A stretch of DNA of 64,000 bases from Batrachochytrium dendrobatidis JAM81. Its lineage: Eukaryota > Chytridiomycota > Chytridiomycetes > Rhizophydiales. Made by a program: the position numbers and the translations under genes. This document shows, piece by piece, positions 35,085 to 46,371 of this stretch. Within the stretch, counting starts at the first letter, position 1; each line of letters begins with the position of its first letter. The notes beneath the pieces were generated by a model. That model was not told the DNA's origin, searched no databases, and saw nothing but the letters and a program-made list of their open reading frames with translations. The stretch covers positions 382,965-446,964 of the forward strand of contig NW_006281107.1 in assembly GCF_000203795.2 (NCBI RefSeq), in the 5' to 3' direction.

Positions 35085-38000
35085 TCAATTCAGTGTTCCT
35101 CGACAGTTCTAACAACCAGGAATATAAAAATAGTGATGCTTGATTAGTATGCTGATCTAATTCTACAAAAAGTATAGTCCATTTACAAAAAACACAGGCA
35201 TGACAACGTACTACAGCACCACACAGACATGGAATTTTATCTTCTTCAATGGGAAACTTGTAGTCATACGTCAACTCCTCTCCTTCCTTTATATCACGAT
35301 TAGCATAAATAACAATACGCTTGGTTCCATCAACACTGATAACTTTGGCATTGCAGTTTGGCTTGGTTAAAGGAAAAAAGTTAGTACCTATAGATAATAT
35401 TGATTCCGGCTCAAGTCAATTTTAAATAAATAAAAATACAGCAAGTGTTTTTACCTCGCAACAGTGGTTAATAAACCGCGCCAAATTTCCGGTCTTGGTC
35501 GCATCAATGATGGTGTCTTCATCCACACGAAACAAATAGCTTGACCCAATGCCCGAAGCCTCGTATAACTTTTCACGGTGATCCGCAACCTTTTGACGAA
35601 TAATCTCACCGATATATTCAATAACCATATCATTGGCATCAATGGGCTCCATGGCAAATAATCCCCAGTCATGAATGATACTTTTATCAAACTTGATACG
35701 CTTTTTGCGTGCTTTGAGTTGATTGAAGCTTAGCGCATCAATAGTATCAACGCCTAAACCAAGACCTTGACCAAGACCAAACCCAAGACCCAGTGTTACT
35801 GCCTTTTTTTGAGAATCAGATCCAGTCCCCAAGCCTCCGTAGGAACCTGCTCCTCGTGTACCACGTGAAGTGTGATGGAACAATCCTTTTGTAATAGGAC
35901 GAGCCAAAACCCCATCCATGGCAGATACAGTAGCAGAAGAGCTATCAAGATTGGGTGCTGCTGTAGGTGCCTGTGCACTAGCAGTTTGAATCATTTTTTC
36001 AATATAAGTACGCCGATGATAGGGTTCTGTTCGAGCACATCGTGAAGCAGGCTCCTCTTGAGCAGCAATGCCTTTTCTATGCGTTGCTTTGACACGTTCA
36101 GTTTGAAACAATGCATCTCTGCCAGGCTCAGAATCAACAGGTAATACCAGATCAGGAATTGAAGGAGGTGGGGGAGGCAGCGATGGCTCATAAGGCTTGG
36201 CACCGAGAATGCGAGCTTGTGCCTCTACAATCTCGTCTCGAATCATCCGCTCTCGATAAGAACGAAGATTCCGTCGCTGCTCCTGATCAGAATGAAATGC
36301 TATTTTTAAATACTTTAGCTCTTCCTCGGAAAGCATTCTGATATCCTCTGGGTCAAACGAATCAATATCCAGAGACTCATCAGAAAGATAGCCATTGGGT
36401 GTGCTACTCGACTTGTGCATATTGCCATAATCTAATGATGAATCGGGAACACTGGCAATAGAGCGCTTTCGAAGAGGCTTTGGTTTTTGATAAGGAAATG
36501 CATCAGGAATGCTTTTTGCACTGGCAAGATATTCAAACTGAGCAGAGTCCTCATCGTCTGAAAACACCGCTGGAGTGCGTATCGGACGTTCACGAACAAC
36601 TATACAAGTGGGCTGAGGACCGCGTTTGCCTTTATTTTTCTTGTTGGCATGGCGACCGGTTGCTTTTGTACGAGATTTGAGTGCAGGAGCATGCGCCGCA
36701 TTAGTATTTGATTCTGCCACTATAGTACGTTCTATGTTATCCAAGGAAGCAGCAGCAACAACAGACTCAGTTGCAAATTGTATTGTTGATGATTTATTAT
36801 GAACAAGTGTATCCATATTTTCACCATCTTGATTAGATTGAATAGATACAGATGTAGGTTCACAATGTTCCTTGTCCACAGAATGAATATTGGCTTGCTG
36901 TTCCGAATGCTGATGATCATATATGTCTGCTACTGGTTCATTTAAATGGGATCCTAAATCTTGTAAAGAATCAATCGTTGTTACCGCACTTTTGGTATCC
37001 GAGTGCCCCACCAAGCATTCTTGAGATGCATTTTTTGATATAAAACCTGTAGCTTTAATCGCTAGATTTTCGGTCGTTGCATGTGGATCCTGTGCCTTTG
37101 AAGATGTCTTTTTGATCGATTCCTGTTCATTCGAATCACTTGAAAAATCACGAGCTGGAATGGTGGATTTGGACACATTCTGAATTTGCTGCAAAGAAAC
37201 CTCGTCCTCGATTGCTATAGATGGTTTTGTAGATTTCAGAGATATATCAACATTCATTTCAGCACTCATCGAGTCGCTATCGTCAGACTCGATATGTGAG
37301 TGTTTTCGCATGTGTTTTTTAACAAGAGTTGATTTTTTGGCTTTTTTCTTAAACGAGGGAAGCGCTACTTTTCTGTTTGAATTAAACACACTGTCCACAC
37401 TCAATAAACCGTTTTGTAAAAGCAATGGTTTGCTGTCATCTGCATTATCCTCAGTGTGTTCAGTATCCAATCTGTCCTCTTGTGCATTGATGGTAAAATC
37501 CTGAGATTTGAATTCAGTTTGTGCACTTTTAGCTTGGTCGACCATCGTCAAGACATTAACAGGTTTTTGATCGTAAAGTTCGTGCTCAGCGGATGGGACT
37601 ACCTCGCAAGGCTTATCAAACTGATTAGATTCGTCACGTTTCAAACTAGAGGTTTCAAGTCGTTGAGCATCAAGTGTTGCTAGATATTTGGAAATAAAAG
37701 TTGAAAGAACTCGTACACGATAGTCTTTTTCAAGAGCAGTGCAAAGAAGACCAGAAAGATAGAGTGCAGCATCAGCCACCGTGGCAGCCTCGTCTGAAAA
37801 AGAACGTTTAGAATGTGTGTCATCATTTAAATGATAGGGTAAGCGAGAACGAGCAGGTTTTGATGAAGTTCCACGAATGTCATGCCCATCGTGTCCCTGT
37901 CCTAAATACAATGACTGGTCAGGATGAAACCGAGAATGACTGCTAGTAGGTGTGAAGGATGAGGTTGGATATGAAGAGTGCAATGGTGCTGGGTATGCAT

Positions 38001-39794
38001 GATCGCGCTGAGGCGATATATAATGTGATTTTTGCCTGCCAGCTTCTCTGTATTCACTAGGATTATTATAGTGAGAAGCATGGTTTGCAGGAATAAACGG
38101 TTTATGAGACAAAAATGATTCATCTTTTCGATATCGATCTTTCAGGTTAAATGGTGGTGATATTCCGCTTGGTCCTCTGTAGCCATCTGATTGCGAGTTT
38201 AGAGTAGGGCTGCGAGATCGAAAGCTACGCCGATCACGATCAATTGGCAATATACCATTTGGATGGTCAGAAATTTGCCCTTGACTGTTGTTGTAGGAGC
38301 GTCTGTAGTTTGGACTATTGCTTCGACTGCTGCTTCGGCTCGTGCTTCTACCACGAGTTCGACTATGACTTCTACCTCGACTCCTGCCTCTACTATCATC
38401 CATGCTGCTTCTACTACTACTCCGACTCCTGCTGCGACTGATATTGCGAGAGCTCTGACTCCTACCACGGCCTAGATCTTGATACATATGAGCATCTTTC
38501 CGAGATTCGGTTAAACCAGGTGCATAGAAAGGTCTTGGATTGGAACTCCGGTGAGTACCATCACCATCATACACAACGTCTCGACCTTTTGCCCAATCAG
38601 AGGCTCTGAGTCCTCTCATTGCGTCTGGAACATCTCTTCTGTACTCTGTTATAGACCGATCTAATGGTCGATGGTGCTCTACATTATATTCATGCGGATG
38701 CCGTCTATCATCTATTTTTCCCCGTGAAAGGTCGCACAAATTATTGTCCACAGCTTTTTTCAGAGAGTTTGTGGAGCGAATTCTTTCGCCTGATAAATGA
38801 GAGACGGTCGAGATCAGCCGTGAATCATTTGAAAAACTGACTTGATTAAAAGAATGATTGTGTAGAGCGGACTGAAGTTCGTTGCGAGATTGTGTTTCTG
38901 CGGCAGTCTTGATACCAGCGCATTGATCGTGGAACATGAGCGCTACATGATATCAAATAGTTAGAACCATGTAACAAATAAATTAGAGATTGAATACGTG
39001 ATGTAGACCAAAGTGGGACCAACCATCTCGATCAAACGTGACATGCCAGTGCGTATCATATTTACGAGTATTATCCAAAGCCATTACAGCCATGCGTGCA
39101 TAATTTCCGGCAATAGCTGGATCTCCAACATAAGTAATACTGGCAGAATTAAGTGTTAGAGAGTTATTGTCAGGCTGAGAAGAGATGGCTACCAAAATCA
39201 TTTTAATTAAGCCGAATTTTCCAAAAATTGAGCGGAGTTGCTGTTCAGTCATGCTGGATGAAAATCCCGAGATATAGAGAGTAGCAGGGTAGGGCAGGCC
39301 TACAGATAGTTCATCAAACTGAGAAAACAGGTTAATGATGAATAAAAATATAAACGTTCAATAAAAACAGCAGGAAACCAGCAAAAAAAACAGCATGAAG
39401 AGTAGATAATAGCTGATCCAAGTTTTTGGAGCCAGACTTACTTCGAAGCAAAAACGTTTAAGACCGTTTACAGGAAGTGACTGCTTTCCCTTTCCGCAGG
39501 TTGAATAGGAAGCAATACTAGTCCGTGGGTCGACTGGACCGTTGGCAGAAGTGGATAACTACACATCATAGCATTGGTAGCAAACGCAAGCATAAGCAGG
39601 TTAACAAGTGCTTCAGTTTGTTCCAGAACACGATCATATTCAAGACATTAGCCATCAAATACGAACTGTAGATGGCATTGACTCAGATCCATATATATAC
39701 AGAATGGGTTTAGTGCCTTGTTTTTTATTTGCAGTGTGATCCAAAGTAGGATCGTAGGATATGCGCCAGCCCAGCCGAAGTTTATCGGGCGGAT
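35085..39794 (-). CDS. SET1: Histone H3-K4 methyltransferase Set1 (COMPASS catalytic subunit), 5' end incomplete
   Basis: Nuclear H3K4 methyltransferase. From the N-terminus: [20 protein letters not shown] (exon from 39794), VDPRTS, and an RRM-like domain ([26 protein letters not shown]). Next is a long disordered region with an Arg/Ser-repeat block near 38300-38470, then the n-SET motif [12 protein letters not shown]. The SET domain follows with [47 protein letters not shown] and [15 protein letters not shown]. The last intron (35109-35211) is inferred because it restores the post-SET CLCGAVNCRGTLN and its stop. Read-through would instead give a long hydrophobic tail. The first coding exon, upstream of 39794, was not identified. 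Confidence 0.9.
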
Positions 39795-40247
39795 CTAAAC
39801 AAGCGAATGGTTTACAAGTTGTTGTAAGTTGATATGTATGAATGGTCCAACTGTACTAGTATGAACGCAATAATGAATTGAGCACAATAGGATCGGACAA
39901 AAAGCAATTCAGAGTTTCAAGAAAATAGTAAATGCTATAATGAACTAAACGAATGCAATACTATGTATAAAGTAGTGATAATGTCATGACAGTATTCTGG
40001 CTGTATAGCAATGCAAGGAGTGGTATTCAGCATGAATTTCCAGATGAAAGTGGTCGCTATTCAACAGAATTCTCAAAGGCAAGTGTATCTAATAGAGTGG
40101 ATGGAAACACAAGAGTAATATTGGTTTAAAGCAGTGCTAATCATGGTCATACCCAACGACATGTAACCAAGGAATCCTTAGGCGAACAGCTGAGAAAAGA
40201 TTCGCTTTCTCTCTTCAACTTCAAATACAGTCGTGTTCAAGTCTTGA
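39795..40247. other. Upstream region of SET1 and the 40248 gene
   Basis: About 450 bp that should contain the missing SET1 first exon and divergent promoters. I could not identify the SET1 start codon within it. Confidence 0.35.
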
Positions 40248-40877
40248 ATGTCTTTGTCATGGACAGGTCGAACTGCAACTATTATCAAACGATCGTTTCC
40301 ATTTAGAACACTGCTTTCAGTCAAGGATGTTCGCTACAGAGCGACACAATGGTCGTTTCATCACACACAGTCTTGTCATTCTGCATTCAATCCAATTGGA
40401 ACTAGAATTGGACTGGGCTTGACCATCGCTGTATCTTCATTACTAGCTATACACTACAGCAGTCTCTTTCAGGTCGATTGCTCTCCAACGTATCAAGGTG
40501 TGCCTGTAGCTGCCACATTTTTAATTCATCAGGCAACACCCATCATTGCAGATGCATTTCCAGGACTGGAGATCTCTGCAGTGTTTGCTCCTGGACTTGG
40601 AGGACATGTTTATCAAGAGACTGGAGGTGTTATGGGCATGTATCGTACAGGTGCTGTTTTAGAAGTTCCCATGTTTGAGCGTTTATCAGCAGAAGAAGAA
40701 CAACGACTGGGTGCAGCAGGTATCTTTAAAGAAGCTGTTGGAGTGTTGCGAGTCACTGGTGACTGCAAGTATGGATGTGCAAAAGTCCAACTACGGACAC
40801 TGACTCTGTTTTCTCTCGATGCAGAAGGTCAGTTGGATAGAGACCATCCAATATGGTCGTTCAAGGCTCTTGGTTGA
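40248..40877 (+). CDS. Unknown, probably mitochondrial membrane protein
   Basis: Intron-less 209-aa frame. The first 45 residues are basic and Ser-rich (TGRTATIIKRSFPFRTLLS), like a mitochondrial presequence. They are followed by one hydrophobic segment (RIGLGLTIAVSSLLAIHYS, about residues 53-72) and a soluble domain of about 130 residues including GLGGHVYQETGGVMGMYRTG, VGVLRVTGDCKYGCAKVQL and a C-terminal HPIWSFKALG. The layout of presequence, single TM and small alpha/beta domain recalls cytochrome-oxidase assembly proteins of the Coa1/Tim21 kind, but I see no decisive motif. An inner-membrane protein facing the intermembrane space would fit. It lies divergent from SET1 and upstream of RPL11. 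Confidence 0.6.
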   Translation: MSLSWTGRTATIIKRSFPFRTLLSVKDVRYRATQWSFHHTQSCHSAFNPIGTRIGLGLTIAVSSLLAIHYSSLFQVDCSPTYQGVPVAATFLIHQATPIIADAFPGLEISAVFAPGLGGHVYQETGGVMGMYRTGAVLEVPMFERLSAEEEQRLGAAGIFKEAVGVLRVTGDCKYGCAKVQLRTLTLFSLDAEGQLDRDHPIWSFKALG

Positions 40878-41212
40878 CTAAATAGATTGATCTTCCCTAA
40901 CATGAGATGGGCTTCAACACTATGGATGTCCATGCGCTATATTGTGATCCAGTCTAATAAACTACAATCTATTATTTTATTAAACCTTGTCTGAAGTAGT
41001 GGGATGGCATGCGGGTGATTGATCGTCCTATTAACCTGCTGATAGTCTCGAGTCCAAATGCATTGCAATCGTGCAAGATTCCAACATTGGTCTAGCCACC
41101 ATTTTAGGGTCTGAACTCCAATTATACACGCTACAATTTGGGGTCTGACTTGACCAGAAACTTGACATTTGCAAACGACTTTGATTCTGCACATCAAAAA
41201 ACAGCACATACG
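40878..41212. other. RPL11 promoter/5' region
   Basis: 335 bp between the unknown gene and the proposed RPL11 start codon. Short minus-strand open frames here have no family features. It is presumed to hold the ribosomal-protein promoter. Confidence 0.35.
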
Positions 41213-42305
41213 ATGGTGAGGATAACAAAGGCTCTGACTTGTAGCTATTGATGCCATCCACAACAACTACCATCCATGCATTCTGCTATTCTATGTGTGG
41301 ATTGGATGCATGACTCTAAATGGGCTCTGGATGCTTGTTGTCTAGACTCGACACTTTTCATGGATATCTTGCTTGGATTCATGCTATTGCAAAAAGTCAA
41401 TGCTTGAACTCTTTGATATACAATCGTTTTTTGTTTGATTCCATGTAGTGTCAATTCCAAGTCAACTGTCTTGAACACAATTCACCTCTGTTGAGTCGAG
41501 ATCAACTTTTAATCTCAAACGCTGGTTTGCATTGGCTAGTGTGGAGGGTCTAATATTGAGCGATCTTGTCGGATTGGAGTCTTTTGATTCTTGTCTACTT
41601 TTCATACCATCAAGCTTTGTTTTATCCAGATTTGCAAATCTGTAGCTAATCACTTTCATCAATGGATTTCATTCTTTTCTGCTATAGGCCGAAGCAACTG
41701 CCACAAACCCTATGAAAGAGCTTCGTCTCGAGAAGCTCTGTCTCAACATTTGTGTTGGTGAATCTGGAGATAGACTCACTCGTGCTGCCAAAGTGCTCGA
41801 ACAATTGACTGGTCAGCAGCCCGTCTTCTCCAAGGCCCGTTACACTGTTCGTACCTTTGGTATTCGTCGTAACGAGAAAATCTCTGTCCATTGCACTGTT
41901 CGCGGTCCCAAGGCTGAGGAAATTCTTGAGCGTGGCCTCAAGGTCAAGGAGTATGAGCTCAAAAAGAGCAACTTCTCTCAGACTGGCAACTTTGGCTTTG
42001 GTATCCAAGAGCACATTGATCTTGGAATTAAATACGATCCTTCGATTGGCATTTACGGTATGGATTTCTATGTCGTTATGGGCCGTCCAGGACTCAAGAT
42101 CGCCAACAAGAAGCACAAGCGTGGACGTGTTGGTGCACCCCACCGTGTTACCAAGGTTGAGACTGAGAACTGGTTCAAGAAGAGAGTATGTATATTGCAG
42201 TGTTTTGTCTGCGTTAAATATCTAAATGTTTGCCCATGTAACATGTATTAACCTTGATATTTTATTTGGACAATCTAGTTTGACGGAATCCTCCTCAAAA
42301 AATAA
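41213..42305 (+). CDS. RPL11: 60S ribosomal protein L11 (uL5)
   Basis: Component of the large-subunit central protuberance that contacts 5S rRNA. Exon 2 (41688-42185) encodes nearly the whole protein: [75 protein letters not shown]. Exon 3 (42279-42305) encodes FDGILLKK and the stop. The family starts M-A-E, and exon 2 begins with GCC GAA directly after an acceptor, so exon 1 must end in ATG. ATG|GTGAGG at 41213-41215 is the best candidate and gives 175 aa, the usual length. The first intron is 472 bp. A start at the internal ATG of NPMKEL would remove conserved residues. Confidence 0.9.
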
Positions 42306-42538
42306 ATAGGAAGCTGCTGTCTTTGCACCATCAAACATTTAGTTTTTTTTATTGGATTGAGATTGTAGGCAATATGACTTGCAGATTCTACAGTAGTTGA
42401 GATGTTAGTAAATATCGAGGTTTCCATGTTTGATGAAACGACAAACATTGGATTATTGCAGGACAATTTGAAGCAAATTAGACTAGCAATTTTAAGCCAT
42501 GAATTGAGATTTCAATTTTTTTGTTTTCAATTATCAAC

Positions 42539-43472
42539 ATGACTGGCAGTAAAGATGTTGGCAGTTGTCCTGTAGAACATCACCAGAAAACACACACTTC
42601 TACTGTCCCTACACATGGCTTATCATCAGACACTGCTGCTGGGTCTTGTCCAGTGGACCATTCCCACCTCACTCGTACTGAACCTTTGACATCAGAGTTG
42701 AATCCACTCAATATGATGCCTAATCTATCACAAAACATGGTAAGTGGACAGACTCGAGCACTTTCGACCGAGCGCACACTATCTGGGATTCCAAAGTCTA
42801 AAAATAATCATTGGGAATATCCTAGTCCACAGGTATCAACCATTGCTTACTGCTGTCCATCGAGAAAAAACTTGAATGATTGTGATTGATTTTTCAATGG
42901 CATGTCAAAGATTACTTTTGATTGGGGATAAATAACATGAATCTCATTCTACACTGCAAACCATAAGCAATTTTATAGTGCACTCAAGCGTAAAGGAAAA
43001 GAAGCTCCCGAGAGCGAGATCTCCACCATGGTGGACATTCACAACTTTTTAAACGAGGCATGCTGGGAAGAAATCATGAAATGGGAATCGAAATACCACT
43101 GCGATTGCAAAAACGTCAGACTTGCCAAATTTCAAGGACGACCAGACGACCTAAGTCCAAAGGCCTGGTTCTATACTACATTCCGCGGGTATACCATCCA
43201 TGTATCAGTTGGTTTTGGATTGTGTAGTCTAGTTTTTTCTAACCCAAGTTTTGTTTGAACATAGAGTGGAGCAACCCTTTGATCGACACGATTGGACCAT
43301 CAATCGATGTGGAACGGACGTTCGCTACGTTATAGATTATTACTCGGGGCCAGATGATGGCGATAGCCCAGTTTTCAATGTGGATGTTCGTCCAGCACTC
43401 GACAGCCCTGTATCCATCTTTGATCGTGTAAGGGCTGGGCTGGGTAAGATGTGGGAAAACATATCCAACTAA
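42539..43472 (+). CDS. CYC3: Cytochrome c heme lyase (holocytochrome c synthase)
   Basis: Attaches heme covalently to cytochrome c or c1 in the mitochondrial intermembrane space. Three exons with matching phases, 42539-42832, 42968-43188 and 43265-43472, giving 240 aa. The N-terminus has two heme-regulatory CP motifs (SCPVEHH and SCPVDHS). The catalytic region shows [52 protein letters not shown], then [25 protein letters not shown], the most diagnostic HCCS segment, and [10 protein letters not shown] near the end. Whether it serves cytochrome c (Cyc3), c1 (Cyt2) or both cannot be told from sequence. It follows RPL11 by about 230 bp on the same strand. Confidence 0.92.
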
Positions 43473-43673
43473 ATATATATTTTCGTTGAATCAACTATTA
43501 AATTCATATCCAAAGCGTTAAAAACAAGCAGTTGTATATTTCAATTCAAGGGACGCTACAGTTGTTTTTGTTCATTTACAGTCATGTTGAACTGAGCATC
43601 AAATGTTTGTTTTGTAGATTAGACCTTTAAATATATGGAGTCGCTCTATAAGAATTGATTGCATGGCCATGAT

Positions 43674-44096
43674 TTTACGGATGTATTCACGCTAAACATA
43701 ACACTTGCATCGACTCTATTCTGTTTTAAAATAGGCAATAATCAAACGTTTGTTTTCCTACTAGAAGTTGGCATTCTCAATTCTTCAGATATAGCAACTA
43801 TCATATAATACAAATTATAGTTTGGAACCAAAACTGTCTTCTTTTGGCACAACCATACACTGTACGATCACCAGATTGACTTGCTGCAGTTCAGATATTG
43901 GGTTGACTGCTCTGAGTTGTCAAACTAGAATCGCAGACACGGTTGCGATCTGGTTCAAAAACAAAGATTGCGTGTCTCGGGAATGAAACGGTTGTTTCTA
44001 GGCCATCTACCGGCCAACCGACATCATTTGACGAGACTGGCCGTTTATTATACTTTGGCCTATATAATGGTTCATTTTACATGAATACCGCTTTAA
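43674..44096 (+). mobile_element. MITE-like element, copy F
   Basis: About 423 bp between the convergent heme-lyase and zinc-module genes. Left end TTTACGGATGTATTCACGCT at 43674, right end TTTTACATGAATACCGCTTT near 44075. The subterminal GTTTATTATACTTTGG block is shared with copy G. More diverged than B and C. Confidence 0.65.
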
Positions 44097-44301
44097 ATTC
44101 ATGCAAGATTTTTTGAACTGGTTACGATTCTGTCAATGAATCGTGCAAGGATTGTTATAAGAAACAATGACTAAGATGTACCAACAATATGATTTCGGAA
44201 TGGACTCAATGATGAAATACTTATTTTAATTGCAAACTACAAGCAACGATCGTCGATATATAGCGGCTGAAAGTAACAACGTTGAAAGATTCCAACATTG
44301 T

Positions 44302-46294
44302 CTACATCCGTCCTTCATCATCACCAATACGATGACATCCAAATGCATTGTGCTGCACAGAATGGCAATTTAAACAAACATGGCTTTTATCACATTTTGA
44401 ATGTCGACAGGTTTTATATGGTCCGCAATTCCAGCTCAAGCAAACCGAGGTTTTACTGTGTTCTTTTGTTTGAAGTGGACAATTCTTGAGTGTGTGATCA
44501 GAACTAAAACAGCGAAGACAGCGGTGTAGTCGTCGACAGTTACTGCCACACTGTTTCGTGATTTTAAAGCAACAGCAAGTTGAATCATCAGTAGCACATC
44601 AAAATAGAAACCATTTAGATTCAACACGTTGGATAATGTCAGTATAGCAAGACGCATTCACTTGACAATCTATTACCTGGGAAATATTCCATTGCAAACA
44701 ATTCTCAGGTCCGCGTCCATGAGACGATATCTGATGTCTATTAGGCACTTCCAAATCTGGAGAGCGTTTACGATAATGAGTAGAGGATGAATGCATTTCC
44801 ATTACAGGAACACCAGGTTTGTCATCCATAGATCTTTGTCGCTTGCGTAACGGCATCGATGTATCCAAAACTATACCCGACTTCAAAGAACGGTAATCAC
44901 CTTCTCCATTGTAAGATGATCGATCTCGATTACCAGAAGTACTGTTGTAGCTACTAGTGCCTACCATACTTCGTCTAGATCGCAAAGTGTCCATAGGTTT
45001 TTCTATTTAACAAAGTCTTGATAAGCATGCCAGAATTTTCAAGAATCGACTCGATCAACGGCATACCTGATTGTTTAAAGTTGTTTTTTCGAGATTCGTG
45101 AATATTTCTTGTGTTGCTAATTTCAACTGGGAATATTCGTTTAGACACCGAGTTGGCATTACAAGGAATCTCGTTTTCCGTGGAGTCTTGTTGAGATACA
45201 GGAGCAGTTTCTACTAGAGAGGTGCCATTATGAATTCCATTGACACTCAAATCATCGTCCGTGTCGCAGCCATAATCTACAACATCCTCTATACGCTCAC
45301 TCGTACACGTCTTTGAATGGGAATGATCAGTACTATTGGCATTGCATTGAAGCTCCGAGGCACGATCGTTCTGAATCAATCCTGGTTGACGGCTGTCGGT
45401 TGTGCTAGAACTTTTAACTTGAACTGTATTTGGTGGCGACGAATAGAATTAACTACCCAAAACAATGGCATGTGTGTTGGTGGATTGAATAGGAAACGGT
45501 GATTCGTACATACCATGATGTGCAGAATGATGAGAATCGTTTAATGGCATCGAGACTTCTCTCGAAGAAAATGGTTCACCGATTGAAGGACTAGAAACAC
45601 CTTTAACTTGCGCTGCATTGGTGGAATGCAAAGCTACATCCATATCACGATCGGTGTTTATTCCCGAAATATATTCAGATGCAGCTTTTATGTTGGCAGC
45701 AACAGACTGACGCTCATCACTACTCAGGGATGCAGAAACAGACGATAATGCATTGCGAATTGCGTCCATATCCTTTTGAAGACTAAGCTGGAGATCCAGT
45801 GTTGTATTTTTAACCTTTAGATACACTTGGGCTTCAGACAGTGCCTGAGCATAGGCATATCGATGCTCTTGCAATGCAAACTCTGCATCTCGTAGCTCAC
45901 TGGCTAGACGTTCGACTTTCAAGTGTCCTTGATCAACAAGACTTCCAATTGCCAACTGCCGCTCTAGAGCAGCTGCAGAGGCCTGGTTGAAGCTATGAAC
46001 ATTCTGCTCAACCTGTGTATGCAAATCCTTGAGCTGAAACAGACGGACCATCGCATTGTTAAAAGTGACAGTATTGGATGACCACCATGTTGGACTGACT
46101 GACTGTTGGTACTGACCCGAATGGTCACTGTCTTTCCCCAACAAAATGGGTTTTAAATCAGAAACGACATCCGGAGTTGAAGCCATCTTGACATCTGCAG
46201 TCGATGAAGAAATGGAAGATCCAACTCTAACAGCTGCTTTTTGCAGCAAATCCAGCAACTCAAAACTAGTTAGCTTGTCCAACAATACATCCAT
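44302..46294 (-). CDS. Coiled-coil protein with two tandem zinc-binding modules
   Basis: Spliced gene; four exons can be followed in frame from ATG 46292-46294 to TAG 44302-44304. Residues about 95-190 are helical with heptad-like leucines (ERLASELRDAEFALQEHRYAY). A disordered basic middle follows (SMPLRKRQRSMDDKP, a possible nuclear signal). The C-terminus holds two copies of a Cys/His module with identical spacing C-x3-H-x-C-x2-C-x4-H-x4-C: CRRLHRCLRCFSSDHTLKNC and CDKSHVCLNCHSVQHNAFGC. Each is preceded by a CLxWN motif. The second half of each is a canonical CCHC zinc knuckle, suggesting nucleic-acid binding. I do not recognise an orthologue. Related C/H patterns occur in uncharacterised fungal proteins. 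Its start lies 78 bp from MITE copy G. Confidence 0.75.
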
Positions 46295-46371
46295 TTAAGT
46301 GAATTGGGCCAATCTCTTGTTCTGCTGCTGTTGTTGAATGTTCCGCTTTAGAAAAACTTTATCAAATTTAA

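Noticed and set aside
34963..35274. 103-codon minus-strand frame with a hydrophobic tail after the SET domain
   Set aside because: It is read-through of the last SET1 intron. Splicing 35109-35211 restores a normal post-SET end and stop.
41216..41687. Intronic C/D-box snoRNA in RPL11 intron 1
   Set aside because: I looked for C and D boxes with flanking pairing and found no convincing set.
41682..42143. 153-codon minus-strand frame
   Set aside because: Antisense shadow of RPL11, produced by the biased codon use of a highly expressed gene.
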